Shown: positions 21,188 to 30,214 of the stretch, one piece after another
Position numbering within the stretch: the first letter of the stretch is position 1
Layout: each line of letters starts with the position of its first letter
Origin: Haematococcus lacustris
Lineage: Eukaryota; Chlorophyta; Chlorophyceae; Chlamydomonadales; Haematococcaceae
Assembly (NCBI GenBank): GCA_030144725.1
Contig: JASKMD010000031.1
Coordinates: forward strand, 3,629,326-3,693,325
Length of the DNA stretch: 64,000 nt
Reading direction: 5' to 3'
Made by a program: the position numbers and the translations under genes
The notes under the pieces: model-generated
Told to the model about the DNA's origin: nothing
Seen by the model: only the letters and a program-made list of their open reading frames with translations
The model's database searches: none

Positions 21188-21845
21188 CGCCCGACCCTGT
21201 ACAGGGTCCTACCGACCCTGTACAGGGTCCTGGGCCACAGGGTTCTGCCGCACGGCTACAGGGTCCTGCGACATTTGTTTACAGGGTTCTGCCGCACGGC
21301 TACAGGGTCCTGCGACAAATGACTACAGGGTCCTGCCGCACGGCTACAGGGTCCTGCGACACACGTCTACAGGGTTCTGCCGCACGCCTACAGGGTCCTG
21401 CTACATTAGGCTACAGGGTTCTGCCGCACGCCTACAGGGTCCTGCGACGTTTGTCTACAGGGTCCTGCCGCACGCCTACAGGGTCCTGCGACGTTTGTCT
21501 AGAGGGTCCTGGCGCACGGCTACAGGGTCCTGCTACATTAGGCTACAGGGTTCTGCCGCACGCCTACAGGGTCCTACGACAAAGTCTACAGGGTTCTGCC
21601 GCACGGCTACAGGGTCCTGCGACATTAGGCTACAGGGTACTGCCGCACGGCTACAGGGTTCTGCGACACATTCTTACAGGGTTGTGCCGCACGGCTACAG
21701 GGTCGTACGATACACGTCTACAGGGTTCTGCCGCACGGCTACAGGGTCCTACCACATATTCTCACAGGGTCCTGCCGCACGGCTACAGGGTCTTACGACA
21801 CACGTTCACAGGGTCCTGCCGCACGCCTACAAGGTCCTGCCACAA
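21188..21845 (+). repeat. Array A: acagggtcctg-core minisatellite
   Basis: About 28 units of 21-24 bp. Each begins with (t)acagggt(c/t)ctg; units ending ccgcac(g/c)gc alternate with units ending cgaca plus variable A/T-rich bases. This gives a two-unit higher-order repeat of about 44 bp. The first units contain the palindrome ccctgtacaggg (21195, 21219). Long plus-strand frames (21319-21909, 21495-21932) are by-products of the period. Confidence 0.95.
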
Positions 21846-22112
21846 CGTATGCAACGACGCCCGAACACTTTGCAACACCACAACAAACGGCATGTATTGC
21901 TGGTGCTAAGCACATGCATTGATGGAAGGTGACAACACCACACAACAACACCACACAACATCACTACAACAACAACACAACGACTCATGCATTGCTCACC
22001 ACATATGTCATGTGCACAACCACAAGGACTGGCTGCACCTCATTGCTATGGGCTAACACCTTATCACGGGACTGTTAAGCACTTTGCCTTGCTGCCTATG
22101 CCCCATGGCACC

Positions 22113-22460
22113 AAATCAGGCTGGGCTAGGCTAGGCTGGGCTAGCCTGGGGTAGGCTAGGCTAGGGTAGGCTAGGGTAGGCTGGGCTAGGCAAGGCTAGC
22201 CTGGGGTAGGCTAGGCTAGGCTAGGCTGGGGTAGGCTAGGCTAGGCTAGGCTGGGGTAGGCTGGGCTAGGCTTGGCTCCAGGTTGCCCACTCCAGGTTGC
22301 CCGCTCCAGGCTGCCCGCTTCGGGCTGCCCGCTCTAGGCTGCCCGCTCTAGGCTGCCCGCTCCAGGCTGCCCGCTCCAGGCTGCCCGCTCTAGGCTGCCC
22401 GCTCTAGGCTGCCCGCTCTAGGCTGCCCGCTCCAGGCTGCCCGCTCCAGGCTGCCCGCTC
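22113..22460. repeat. Two adjoining G/C-rich minisatellites
   Basis: 22113-22275 is a degenerate (GGCTA)/(GGGTA) array. 22276-22460 is an array of 15-bp units (gctccaggctgccc and gctctaggctgccc) in about a dozen copies. No coding potential is claimed. Confidence 0.9.
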
Positions 22461-22774
22461 CATGCTGCTACGCCAAGGGCTGCTGGGTGCCATTGGGTGG
22501 GGGAGAGGAGAGAAGAGGGGAGGAGGGGAGGAGGGGAGGAGGGTAGGTAGGTGGCAGACTCGGAAGTGGTGGTGGTGGGCTTGGGCAGGGAAGGGGGAAG
22601 GGGGAAGGGGGCAAGGGGCAGCAGTGTGACCATCAGACCTGCGGCAGCAAGAGGCATCCTTGCATTTAGGCTTGGCATTGGGGACCACTCATGTGCAAGG
22701 ACTGGCCACTTACAGTTATGCTCCGTGTCACACCGCCGGGGTAGGGTACGGGTTACGGGGTACGGGGAGGGTAC

Positions 22775-22915
22775 GGTACTTGCTGGCTCCTTGTTTGTTG
22801 CTGCTCTACCGCCTTGCTTGCAATCATTCAGGCCATGCTACACCTGCCATGCTCTAGCTGTCGACAACTGCAATCAAACATCAGCCAGCAAGCATGTGCA
22901 CTCACCGGAAGTCCT
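22775..22915 (+). repeat. Dispersed repeat related to 40085-40310
   Basis: ccttgcttgcaatca..., ccatgctacacct and catcagccagc occur in the same order at 40085-40310 and again in the second tandem unit (49946-50171). Similarity is interrupted by indels, consistent with an old transposon fragment. Confidence 0.7.
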
Positions 22916-23009
22916 GGCTGTCGCTCCAAGCGCCTCCTACCTCCTGCTCTTGGCTGCTGCTCTTGCTTACTGCTCTTGGCTGCTGCTCTTGCTTACTGCT
23001 CATGGCTGC

Positions 23010-23990
23010 AGGGGAGGGGAGGGGAGGGGAGGGGAGGGGAGGGGAGGGGAGGGGAGGGGAGGGGGCAGTGCTCCAGGTTGTACTGGGCAGGGGAGGGAGG
23101 GAGGGAGGGAGGGAGGGAGGGAGGGAGGGAGGGAGGGAGGGAGGGAGGGAGGGAGGGAGGGAGGGAGGGAGGGAGGGAGGGAGGGAGGGAGGGAGGGAGG
23201 GAGGGAGGGAGGGAGGGAGGGAGGGAGGGAGGGAGGGAGGGAGGGAGGGAGGGAGGGAGGGAGGGAGGGAGGGAGGAGGGAGGGAGGGAGGGAGGGAGGG
23301 AGGGAGGGAGGGAGGGAGGGAGGGAGGGAGGGAGGGAGGGAGGGAGGGAGGGAGGGAGGGAGGGAGGGAGGGAGGGAGGGAGGGAGGGAGGGAGGGAGGG
23401 AGGGAGGGAGGGAGGGAGGGAGGGAGGGAGGGAGGGAGGGAGGGAGGGAGGGAGGGAGGGAGGGAGGGAGGGAGGGAGGGAGGGAGGGAGGGAGGGAGGG
23501 AGGGAGGGAGGGAGGGAGGGAGGGAGGGAGGGAGGGAGGGAGGGAGGGAGGGAGGGAGGGAGGGAGGGAGGGAGGGAGGGAGGGAGGGAGGGAGGGAGGG
23601 AGGGAGGGAGGGAGGGAGGGAGGGAGGGAGGGAGGGAGGGAGGGAGGGAGGGAGGGAGGGAGGGAGGGAGGGAGGGAGGGAGGGAGGGAGGGAGGGAGGG
23701 AGGGAGGGAGGGAGGGAGGGAGGGAGGGAGGGAGGGAGGGAGGGAGGGAGGGAGGGAGGGAGGGAGGGAGGGAGGGAGGGAGGGAGGGAGGGAGGGAGGG
23801 AGGGAGGGAGGGAGGGAGGGAGGGAGGGAGGGAGGGAGGGAGGGAGGGAGGGAGGGAGGGAGGGAGGGAGGGAGGGAGGGAGGGAGGGAGGGAGGGAGGG
23901 AGGGAGGGAGGGAGGGAGGGAGGGAGGGAGGGAGGGAGGGAGGGAGGGAGGGAGGGAGGGAGGGAGGGAGGGAGGGAGGGAGGGAGGTGA
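23010..23990 (+). repeat. (GGGGA)n followed by ~0.9 kb of (GGGA)n
   Basis: Ten GGGGA units (23012-23062) precede an almost perfect GGGA tetranucleotide array at about 23091-23987, roughly 224 copies. The array has one visible phase break, a 3-bp unit at about 23274. The plus strand is pure purine and every unit has a GGG run, so it can form triplex (mirror repeat) and G-quadruplex structures. Six-frame reading gives long Gly-Arg-Glu and Leu-Pro-Pro-Ser proteins that are artefacts. Confidence 0.98.
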
Positions 23991-24182
23991 GGGTAAGGTA
24001 GGGGAGGGGCTGCAGTGTAGCGCAGGAGGGGGGAAGCGGAGCGACACGGGTGAGTTTGTGGGTAAGGGGAAGGACAAGGGAAGGGTGTGAACATTAGACC
24101 TGCAGCAAACAAGGGGCATGCTAGCCATCAGGCTTGGTACCAAGAGCCACAAATCTGCTTCATGCTGGCCACTCACCGTTTG

Positions 24183-24425
24183 CTGGGGTGGGGTGGGGTG
24201 GGGTGGGGTGGGGTGGGGTGGGGTGGGGTGGGGTGGGGTGGGGTGGGGTGGGGTGGGGTGGGGTGGGGTGGGGTGGGGTGGGGTGGGGTGGGGTGGGGTG
24301 GGGTGGGGTGGGGTGGGGTGGGGTGGGGTGGGGTGGGGTGGGGTGGGGTGGGGTGGGGTGGGGTGGGGTGGGGTGGGGTGGGGTGGGGTGGGGTAGGGTG
24401 GGATAGGGGAGGGGTGGGGTGGGCA
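24183..24425 (+). repeat. (GGGGT)n pentanucleotide array
   Basis: About 42 perfect GGGGT units to 24394, then degenerate units. It is G-rich on the same strand as the GGGA array. Confidence 0.98.
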
Positions 24426-24429
24426 AGGG

Positions 24430-25075
24430 GTGGGCGTGTGACCGTCACACCTGCAAGCAACAAGGGGCGTGCTCACGGTAAGGCTGGGCAATGGGGGCCA
24501 CTGATGTGCAAGGGGCTGGCCACTCACTGTTATCTCCATGTGCCATTGCTGACTCCTTGCTGCCTCCTTGTTGGCTGCTGCTCCTCCCTCCTGGCTGTGC
24601 CTCCTGGCTGTGGGGGGCATGGGCCTCTTGGCCTTGGCCAACCACTTGCCTTGCCCATGCCTCCTGGCTGCCACTCCTGGCTGCCGCTCCTAGCTGCTGC
24701 TCCTGGCTGCCGCTCCTGGCTGCTCCTCTTGGCTGCTCCTCTTGGTTGCGCCTCCTGGGGAGTGGTGGGTCTGCCACCAAGGGTGAGGGTGAGGGTGAGG
24801 ATGACAACCACCAAGGGTGAGGGTAAGGATGAGGAGGAGGTGAGGAGGGGGTGGAGCGATGGTCGCACGATGAGCGCACAAGGGGGAGCCAAGGGGTTCA
24901 GCATGGCAGTAACACAGTCCTTACCTCCATGTTCCTCCATGGTTTCCTCTCATGGCGCCTCGCGACCTCATGGCACACCAGCGGCATGCTTGGTGGCAGC
25001 TAGCGCAGATCCCAATACCAAACCCGTCAGTTTTCGCGCTCATGCATGCAAGTCACATGCACAAAGCTTTGACTT
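24430..25075. other. Low-complexity sequence between arrays
   Basis: Contains degenerate ctcctggctgc units (24540-24750) and gagggtgagggt units (24780-24835). No gene or motif recognised. Confidence 0.5.
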
Positions 25076-25079
25076 TGCA

Positions 25080-25185
25080 CATACTACCTACTAGGTTGTG
25101 CTTCTATTCTGATGCCTGACAACTCCTCATACTCAGAAATTTAAAAAGTCACTTCAGTCAGTTAGCACCATCTCCCTTAGCCAAA
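25080..25185 (+). repeat. Direct repeat flanking array B, left copy
   Basis: Shares ctactaggttg, ctcatactca, aaaagtcact and ctcccttagcca, in order, with 26510-26605. The two copies sit directly left and right of array B plus its palindromic tail. Confidence 0.85.
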
Positions 25186-25194
25186 TTCCTGTGG

Positions 25195-26265
25195 TATGGT
25201 GCCAGGACCCTGTGGGAGTGCAGCAGGACCCTGTGGGCCAGGACCCTGTAGTGTGGTGCCAGGACCCTGTGGTGTGGTGCCAGGACCCTGTGGTGTGGTG
25301 CCAGGACCCTGTGGTGCCAGGACCCTGTGGTGAGGTGCCAGGACCCTGTGGGCCAGGACCCTGTGGTGAGGTGCCAGGACCCTGTGGGCCAGGACCCTGT
25401 GGTGAGGTGCCAGGACCCTGTGGTGAGGTGCCAGGACCCTGTGGTGCCAGGACCCTGTGGTGTGGTGCCAGGACCCTGTGGGCCAGGACCCTGTGGTGTG
25501 GTGCCAGGACCCTGTGGTACCAGGACCCTGTGGTGAGGTGCCAGGACCCTGTGGGCCAGGACCCTGTGGTGAGGTGCCAGGACCCTGTGGTGCCAGGACC
25601 CTGTGGTGTGGTGCCAGGACCCTGTGGTACCAGGACCCTGTGGTGAGGTGCCAGGACCCTGTGGGCCAGGACCCTGTGGTGAGGTGCCAGGACCCTGTGG
25701 TGAGGTGCCAGGACCCTGTGGTGCCAGGACCCTGTGGTGTGGTGCCAGGACCCTGTGGGCCAGGACCCTGTGGTGAGGTGCCAGGACCCTGTGGTGCCAG
25801 GACCCTGTGGTGAGGTGCCAGGACCCTGTGGGCCAGGACCCTGTGGTGAGGTGCCAGGACCCTGTGGTGAGGTGCCAGGACCCTGTGGTGCCAGGACCCT
25901 GTGGTGTGGTGCCAGGACCCTGTGGGCCAGGACCCTGTGGTGAGGTGCCAGGACCCTGTGGTGCCAGGACCCTGTGGTGAGGTGCCAGGACCCTGTGGGC
26001 CAGGACCCTGTGGTGAGGTGCCAGGACCCTGTAGGCCAAGACCTTGAGGTGTGGTGCCAGGACCCTGTGGTGTGGTGCCAGGACCCTGTGGGCCAGAACC
26101 CTGTGGTGAGGTGCCAGGACCCTGTGGTGTGGTGCCAAGACCCTGTGGTGTGGTGCCAGGACCCTGTAAGCCAGGACCCTGTGGTGTGGTGCCAGGACCC
26201 TGTGAGCCAGAACCCTGTGGTGTGGTACCAGGACCCTGTGTAAAAAGACACTCATCGTAGGACCC
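25195..26265 (+). repeat. Array B: caggaccctgt-core minisatellite, inverse of array A
   Basis: About 60 units made of ccaggaccctgtgg plus one of a few tails (tgtggtg, tgaggtg, tg, gg, tac), giving unit lengths of 15, 16 and 21 bp. The core is the exact reverse complement of the array A core. Units near 26030-26220 are more degenerate, so decay is concentrated at the right end. Confidence 0.97.
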
Positions 26266-26465
26266 TGTACAGGGTCCTGGCACACATGGTCAAAAGCATC
26301 CAAACGGAGTCAACATGACCAACAACCGGGTATGTAGGAATCCTAACAGGGTTCTATCACATAGGGATGCAAAGAATGATTATAATATCAACACTCATAG
26401 GGTACACAGGACCCTGTACAGGGTCCTACGACCATGATGACGCTAGGAACCTGTACAGGGTCCTA
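26258..26465. repeat. Isolated palindromes of the array core
   Basis: The 20-bp palindrome aggaccctgtacagggtcct occurs at 26259-26278 and 26409-26428, and a one-base variant (aggaacctgtacagggtcct) at about 26444-26463. They are separated by unrelated sequence. The same palindrome centre is present at the start of array A. Confidence 0.9.
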
Positions 26466-26504
26466 GGACACGGGCCATAGCTCATTCCTTGTTGGGACTT
26501 TTTG

Positions 26505-26620
26505 CATGCCACCTACTAGGTTGGGCAGCTGTAACCACCCTTTACAACCTCTCATACTCACATTTCATGAAAAGTCACTTTGGTCACACGGTGCCAACTC
26601 CCTTAGCCAAAATCAGGGTC
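26505..26620 (+). repeat. Direct repeat flanking array B, right copy
   Basis: Diverged partner of 25080-25185, with a few internal insertions. The open frame 26506-26790 that spans it has no recognisable domain. Confidence 0.85.
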
Positions 26621-26810
26621 TCAGCCCCACACCTGGCCCAACAACTCGACACCGAGTGAGAATTACACTTTGGCCCAAGAGAGTCTTGTCATCCCCTAGG
26701 TCACAGCAGCCCACATACCAAGTTTCAGACCTCAACTCTCAGGTTTTTCAAGCCAGCCAGGCCTTAATTTGCACGAGTGTGCTAAACTAGTTGCTAGGTT
26801 TTAGCAAAAG

Positions 26811-26909
26811 GGCACTCAGGGGATGGACTCGCTGCTGGAGCAAGCCAAAGCCCTAGCAGCCCTAAGCCTCGCGGCACAGCGCAAGGCGTTAGCCTCGGTG
26901 GCGCCCGGG
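26811..26909. repeat. Right inverted arm of the ~6-kb structure
   Basis: Reverse-complement partner of 20897-20994. Telomere-like aagggttaggg follows immediately (26917-26936). Confidence 0.85.
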
Positions 26910-27104
26910 TCAGGCTAAGGGTTAGGGTGTGCAGGAGAATCGTGTGGGTCAGGCCGCGCATCGCGCCAGCCAGTTCTGCACACGACCAGAAGGTGCAGCG
27001 GTTGAGAGTCAGGTTCAGAGTCAGACAGCGACAACAGCAATCGAAAGGTAAGGTTGGAAATTATTCTCGCCCGTTTGCGGATAGGCCTTTTGTCTAACCA
27101 CGCG

Positions 27105-27460
27105 GTAGTGGCGTTTTCACGCGTTTAAAAACGTTAGCAGCCCTATCTTTAAAACGTTTAGTACGCGGCCCCTCCGCTATTAACAGCCACAAACCAAACT
27201 TGTGGTTGTTAATAGGGGAGGGGACTTGTTTGTGGCTGTTAGTAGCGGAGGGGACTTGTAAACAGGGCAACCACCGTCGCGATCACAGTCTTCGTCATCG
27301 AAATCAGATGCAGGCGAGATATGCTCGGACATCGAACAAAGACAGCAGGGAATAGATGCGCGGCGGTCAGCATCACACATGTCACACCAGATGTGAGAGA
27401 CAGAGCCAGCGCGGCTCCGCCGCGCTGGCTAAAGCTTGAGCGCTTTGAAAACGCCACTAC
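27105..27460. mobile_element. MITE-like foldback element F1
   Basis: Begins gtagtggcgttttc and ends with its perfect reverse complement. Inside is an 87-bp hairpin (27171-27257, cccctccgct...agcggagggg) and a GC-rich palindrome (27402-27428, ccagcgcggctccgccgcgctgg). No target duplication is evident and no coding potential is seen. Confidence 0.65.
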
Positions 27461-27463
27461 ACT

Positions 27464-27658
27464 AGATAGCGACAAAACCGCTGCGTGCTAAAGGTTTAAA
27501 CACGCTCGGCCTCGCACCGGCGCTAAACAGCTCTCGACCTCAGCCAGCGGCCGCGTCGCTACGCTCCGCGGCCGCTGGCTTCGGTCTCGAGCTGTTTAGC
27601 GCCGGTGCTCGGCCTCGCGTGTTTAAATCCTTTAGCACTGGCGGTTTTGTCGTTATCT
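27464..27658. mobile_element. Foldback MITE F2 (195 bp) with ACT target duplication
   Basis: Near-complete palindrome: agatagcgacaaaaccgc at the left pairs with the right end, and the centre is a ~70-bp core containing cctcagccagcggccgcg and gtcgctacgctccgc. The trinucleotide ACT flanks both sides (27461-27463 and 27659-27661), a 3-bp target-site duplication. Confidence 0.8.
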
Positions 27659-27752
27659 ACTACTTATCACGACAATTCGGACAATTTTGTCAGTCACCTG
27701 ATTGAGAGCAAATGGAGCAAACTATGACTTTTGGAAACTTGGGAACAGGGCT

Positions 27753-27800
27753 AGGGCACGACTGTTAACGTTAACATCCTGATGTTTGGGCCTGTTAAGT
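27753..27800 (+). repeat. Dispersed repeat shared with 36103-36150
   Basis: agggcacgactgttaacgtt, followed by catcctgatgtt and ggg..tgttaa, recurs in the tandem unit at 36103 and 45964. Here it abuts foldback element F3. Confidence 0.8.
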
Positions 27801-27803
27801 AGT

Positions 27804-28002
27804 AGATAATGGTGTCGCGGGTCGTTTTAGGTGGTCGTAACAGGTGAGGCCGAGGCGCTGGAGCGTAACAGCTCGAGACCGAAGCCAGCAGCCGCGGAGC
27901 GTAGCGACGCGGCTGCTGGCTGAGGTCGAGAGCTGTTACGCGACAGCGCCGAGGCCGAGCCTTTCTCAACTACCTAGAACGGCCCAAGCGACTCCATTAT
28001 CT
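27804..28002. mobile_element. Foldback MITE F3 (199 bp) with AGT target duplication
   Basis: Arms agataatgg...ccattatct pair along most of the length. The central core is nearly identical to that of F2 although the outer arms differ. AGT flanks both sides (27801-27803, 28003-28005). The pogo-type element is inserted four bases to its right. Confidence 0.8.
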
Positions 28003-28008
28003 AGTGTA

Positions 28009-28511
28009 CCGTACTCTCCCTTTTGATTCGCGTTCGCGAATTGTTTTTTTGGCCTCGCGAAATCGCGAACGAGTAAACAATGTGATTTTCGGCTCAATCG
28101 CGAAGTGGTCAAACAATTATTTGACCTGCGTTAATGGTGCTGCGATGGACCGCTTCGTGGTCCGTGGCATCAGTGCCGACGATGCAGCCGAAAATTTGCT
28201 ACGCCAGCTTGACCAACACGATGAAACCAGCCCGGCGGTTAAGCATTTGAAGCTCATACAGCCTGAGACGTACAACAAGTTGCGTGAGTCCACGGTTAGG
28301 GGGTGGTTTCTGAAAGGCTCCCTCACACAGCTCACAGCAGAGGCGCAGGCAAGCCTGCTGCGGGGCTTCGGGCATCACCATCCACCCACCGCTGGCCGGA
28401 GAGCCACTCTCATCAAGTACGGAGGTCTACAGGTTAGTGAATAATAGTGATGGCTGCTGCTGTGGTTGTTGCTACTGGTGGTGGTGATGGTGATGGTGGT
28501 GGTCCCGCTGC

Positions 28512-28543
<32 letters not shown>

Positions 28544-29502
28544 ATGATGATGATGATGTGTCCTCCTTTGGTAATGCAGGATGAGATCAAGGATCGCCTT
28601 CTAGCCCTTCGCCAAGGAGGTGTCGCCCTGAACCACACCACAGCACGCAGTGTTATGCTGGCTGTCATACAGCAGAGGGAACCCCATCTGCTGTCAAGCA
28701 ATGGTGGTGCTCTGCGCCTGTCAGCCCACTTTGTTCGTGACTTCCTGGAGAACCAGCTGAACTGGGTGACACGGTGAGCGGTTGCCTTGGTGGAGGGGCA
28801 ACATGGCTTTGCCTGCTGAATGTGCTAACATGTTGACACATATGCTGACATGCTGACGTATTGCTGATGTTGACACATGCTTATGTATTGTGACGTGCAG
28901 GAAGAGCACGGGAGACAGCCAACACCTCCCCATTCACTGGCGACAGTTGGTGGAGGACATGAACTTGCGGGGTGCACTGATCGTGTATGCCAAGCGCATC
29001 CCTCCTGTGCTCTTCTACTCCATGGACGAGACCTTCGTTTTCTTTGCACCCATGGCTGGCAGCACTACGCTTGCTGAGGAGGGCAGCAAGCAGGTGTTCG
29101 TGGCAGCCACTGAGCAGAAGAAAGGCCTCACTGTGTGCCTTACGGTCAAGGCCTCCGGGCACGTGTTGCCGCTGCAGCTGATCTACGAGGGCAAGACAGA
29201 TCTCAGCACCCCTTGGGTTAGGGTTAGGCAGGGCACCACTGACCAGGGCTCCTGTCGCCAGGGCACTTGGTGACCAGGTGGCTTGACTTGGTGACCTTTG
29301 CAAAAAGTGTTTAAACCACGGAGGATTGACATGTTATGCAAGGTATAGCTGTCTTGAATATTTATAAGCACACCCACCTTGTTCAAGCTGTGTTTTGCAA
29401 CAACTTTTGCATCGGGAAAAAGTAAACAATTATTTTTTTGGGTCGGGAACGAGTATTTAATTATATTTTTCGGGGCCTCGCGAATCAAAAGGGATAGTAC
29501 GG
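28009..29502 (+). mobile_element. pogo/Tc1-mariner-like DNA transposon, TA target duplication
   Basis: Ends ccgtact(c/a)tcccttttgattcgcg are inverted repeats of about 25 bp, flanked by TA on both sides (28007-28008, 29503-29504), as is universal for Tc1/mariner/pogo elements. The 1,494-bp length is short for an autonomous member. The internal gene is truncated. Confidence 0.88.
28145..29273 (+). pseudogene. Truncated DDE-superfamily transposase, three exons
   Basis: Exons 28145-28432, 28580-28773 and 28901-29273 join in phase (288, 194 and 373 nt) to 284 residues. The N-terminal ~100 residues precede a helical segment, LSAHFVRDFLENQLNWVTRK, typical of the region before the catalytic core in CENP-B/pogo-like transposases. 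The first catalytic Asp is in FYSMDETF (Asp203), followed by KGLTVCLTVKASGHVLPLQL and IYEGKT, the strand-rich core start. The second Asp and the third acidic residue are missing: the frame runs into gggttagggttagg at 29214-29228 and stops. The first intron contains CTG/GAT microsatellites. The ATG at 28145 is used because upstream sequence is transposon terminal repeat. Confidence 0.8.
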
Positions 29503-29504
29503 TA

Positions 29505-29944
29505 ATTGAGTTTTACGTAGGCGAAGGTCTATCAGCGCGGCGAAGCCGCGCAATGCGATGCTCCTTGTGACCTGCGATGGTGTTGGCAGTGTTACGTGTT
29601 CGTTGGGAGCACTTTTTGTTAAACATTGTTTAACAAACCGGGTCATGCTCTAAACAGGGCCCATATCAGCCCATATCAGCTCCCGGTAAAGGATCGCCGT
29701 TTTAGCTAATGTTAGCTCGTATACGCCCTAGTAACAGCCCATGTGTGGCAGACATGGCCGATCATCAGACATTGCCGAGTATCAGCTAGTAAAGCCTTAC
29801 AGGAGCAACTTGTACGCTGTCCCGAGAGACAAATAGGAGGGAAGAATTTGATCAAAGCTGATGGGTGTGCAAGCATGTCCAGCATGAGACAATAACGAGC
29901 ATTTCCGCTCTCAGCAGCACAAACGCGCAGTCATCTTCGCCACC
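29505..29944. other. Spacer before the NDUFC2-like gene
   Basis: No gene seen. It should contain the promoter and 5' UTR of the gene at 29945. Short inverted words (ttaaacattgtttaa at 29618-29632) resemble those near 36140 in the tandem unit. Confidence 0.5.
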
Positions 29945-30214
29945 ATGGGTTTCGAGTACGCCGGCGAAACAGGTCTCCTGGCGGGCTTTACCTGGGCTGT
30001 GCTCTGCAACGTTCAGCGCGCTTTGCCGTGGTACAGGATGCCCTGGTTGCACGCGACGGGCATGTTCGCTGGCTACTACTTGGCGAAGGGGGCAGCAGCT
30101 TGGGAGGATCAGGCGCTGGCATTCTACATTCAGAAGTACGAGCGGAAGGGATATGTCATTCCTGAAGATCGCAAGGAACTGTTTTTCCCAAAACCCCAGC
30201 CCCAGCAATCGTGA
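29945..30214 (+). CDS. NDUFC2-like (B14.5b-type) mitochondrial complex I accessory subunit
   Basis: An 89-codon single-exon frame with an ideal initiation context (gccaccATGg). The protein has an N-terminal hydrophobic stretch (GLLAGFTWAVLCNV, residues 9-22), the phrase RMPWLHATGMFAGYYLAKGA (31-50) and a charged C-terminal helix ending DRKELFFPKP. FAGYYLAK is nearly identical to FAGYYLVK of animal NDUFC2. The short plant complex I subunit of the At4g20150 type has the same layout of one or two membrane segments plus a short matrix or intermembrane tail. The expected role is in the membrane arm of NADH:ubiquinone oxidoreductase in the inner mitochondrial membrane. Its length is close to the plant homologue (about 80) and shorter than the animal one (about 120). 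The alternative is another small membrane protein sharing this motif. Confidence 0.72.
   Translation: MGFEYAGETGLLAGFTWAVLCNVQRALPWYRMPWLHATGMFAGYYLAKGAAAWEDQALAFYIQKYERKGYVIPEDRKELFFPKPQPQQS

Noticed and set aside
21319..21932. Repetitive ORFs of ~145-196 residues
   Set aside because: By-product of the 21-24 bp period of array A; two overlapping frames are equally open.
22551..24674. Very long open frames (up to 590 codons) on both strands
   Set aside because: They are translations of the GGGA, GGGGA and GGGGT arrays, open in all frames because the unit lacks stops.
25154..26303. CRISPR-like regular array and ~370-residue repetitive proteins
   Set aside because: Units are head-to-tail with only a few alternative tails and no unique spacers or cas genes; the genome is eukaryotic. 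It is a minisatellite.
27171..27257. Hairpin as a transcription terminator
   Set aside because: It lies in a eukaryotic MITE-like element with foldback ends; no gene ends next to it and no T tract follows.
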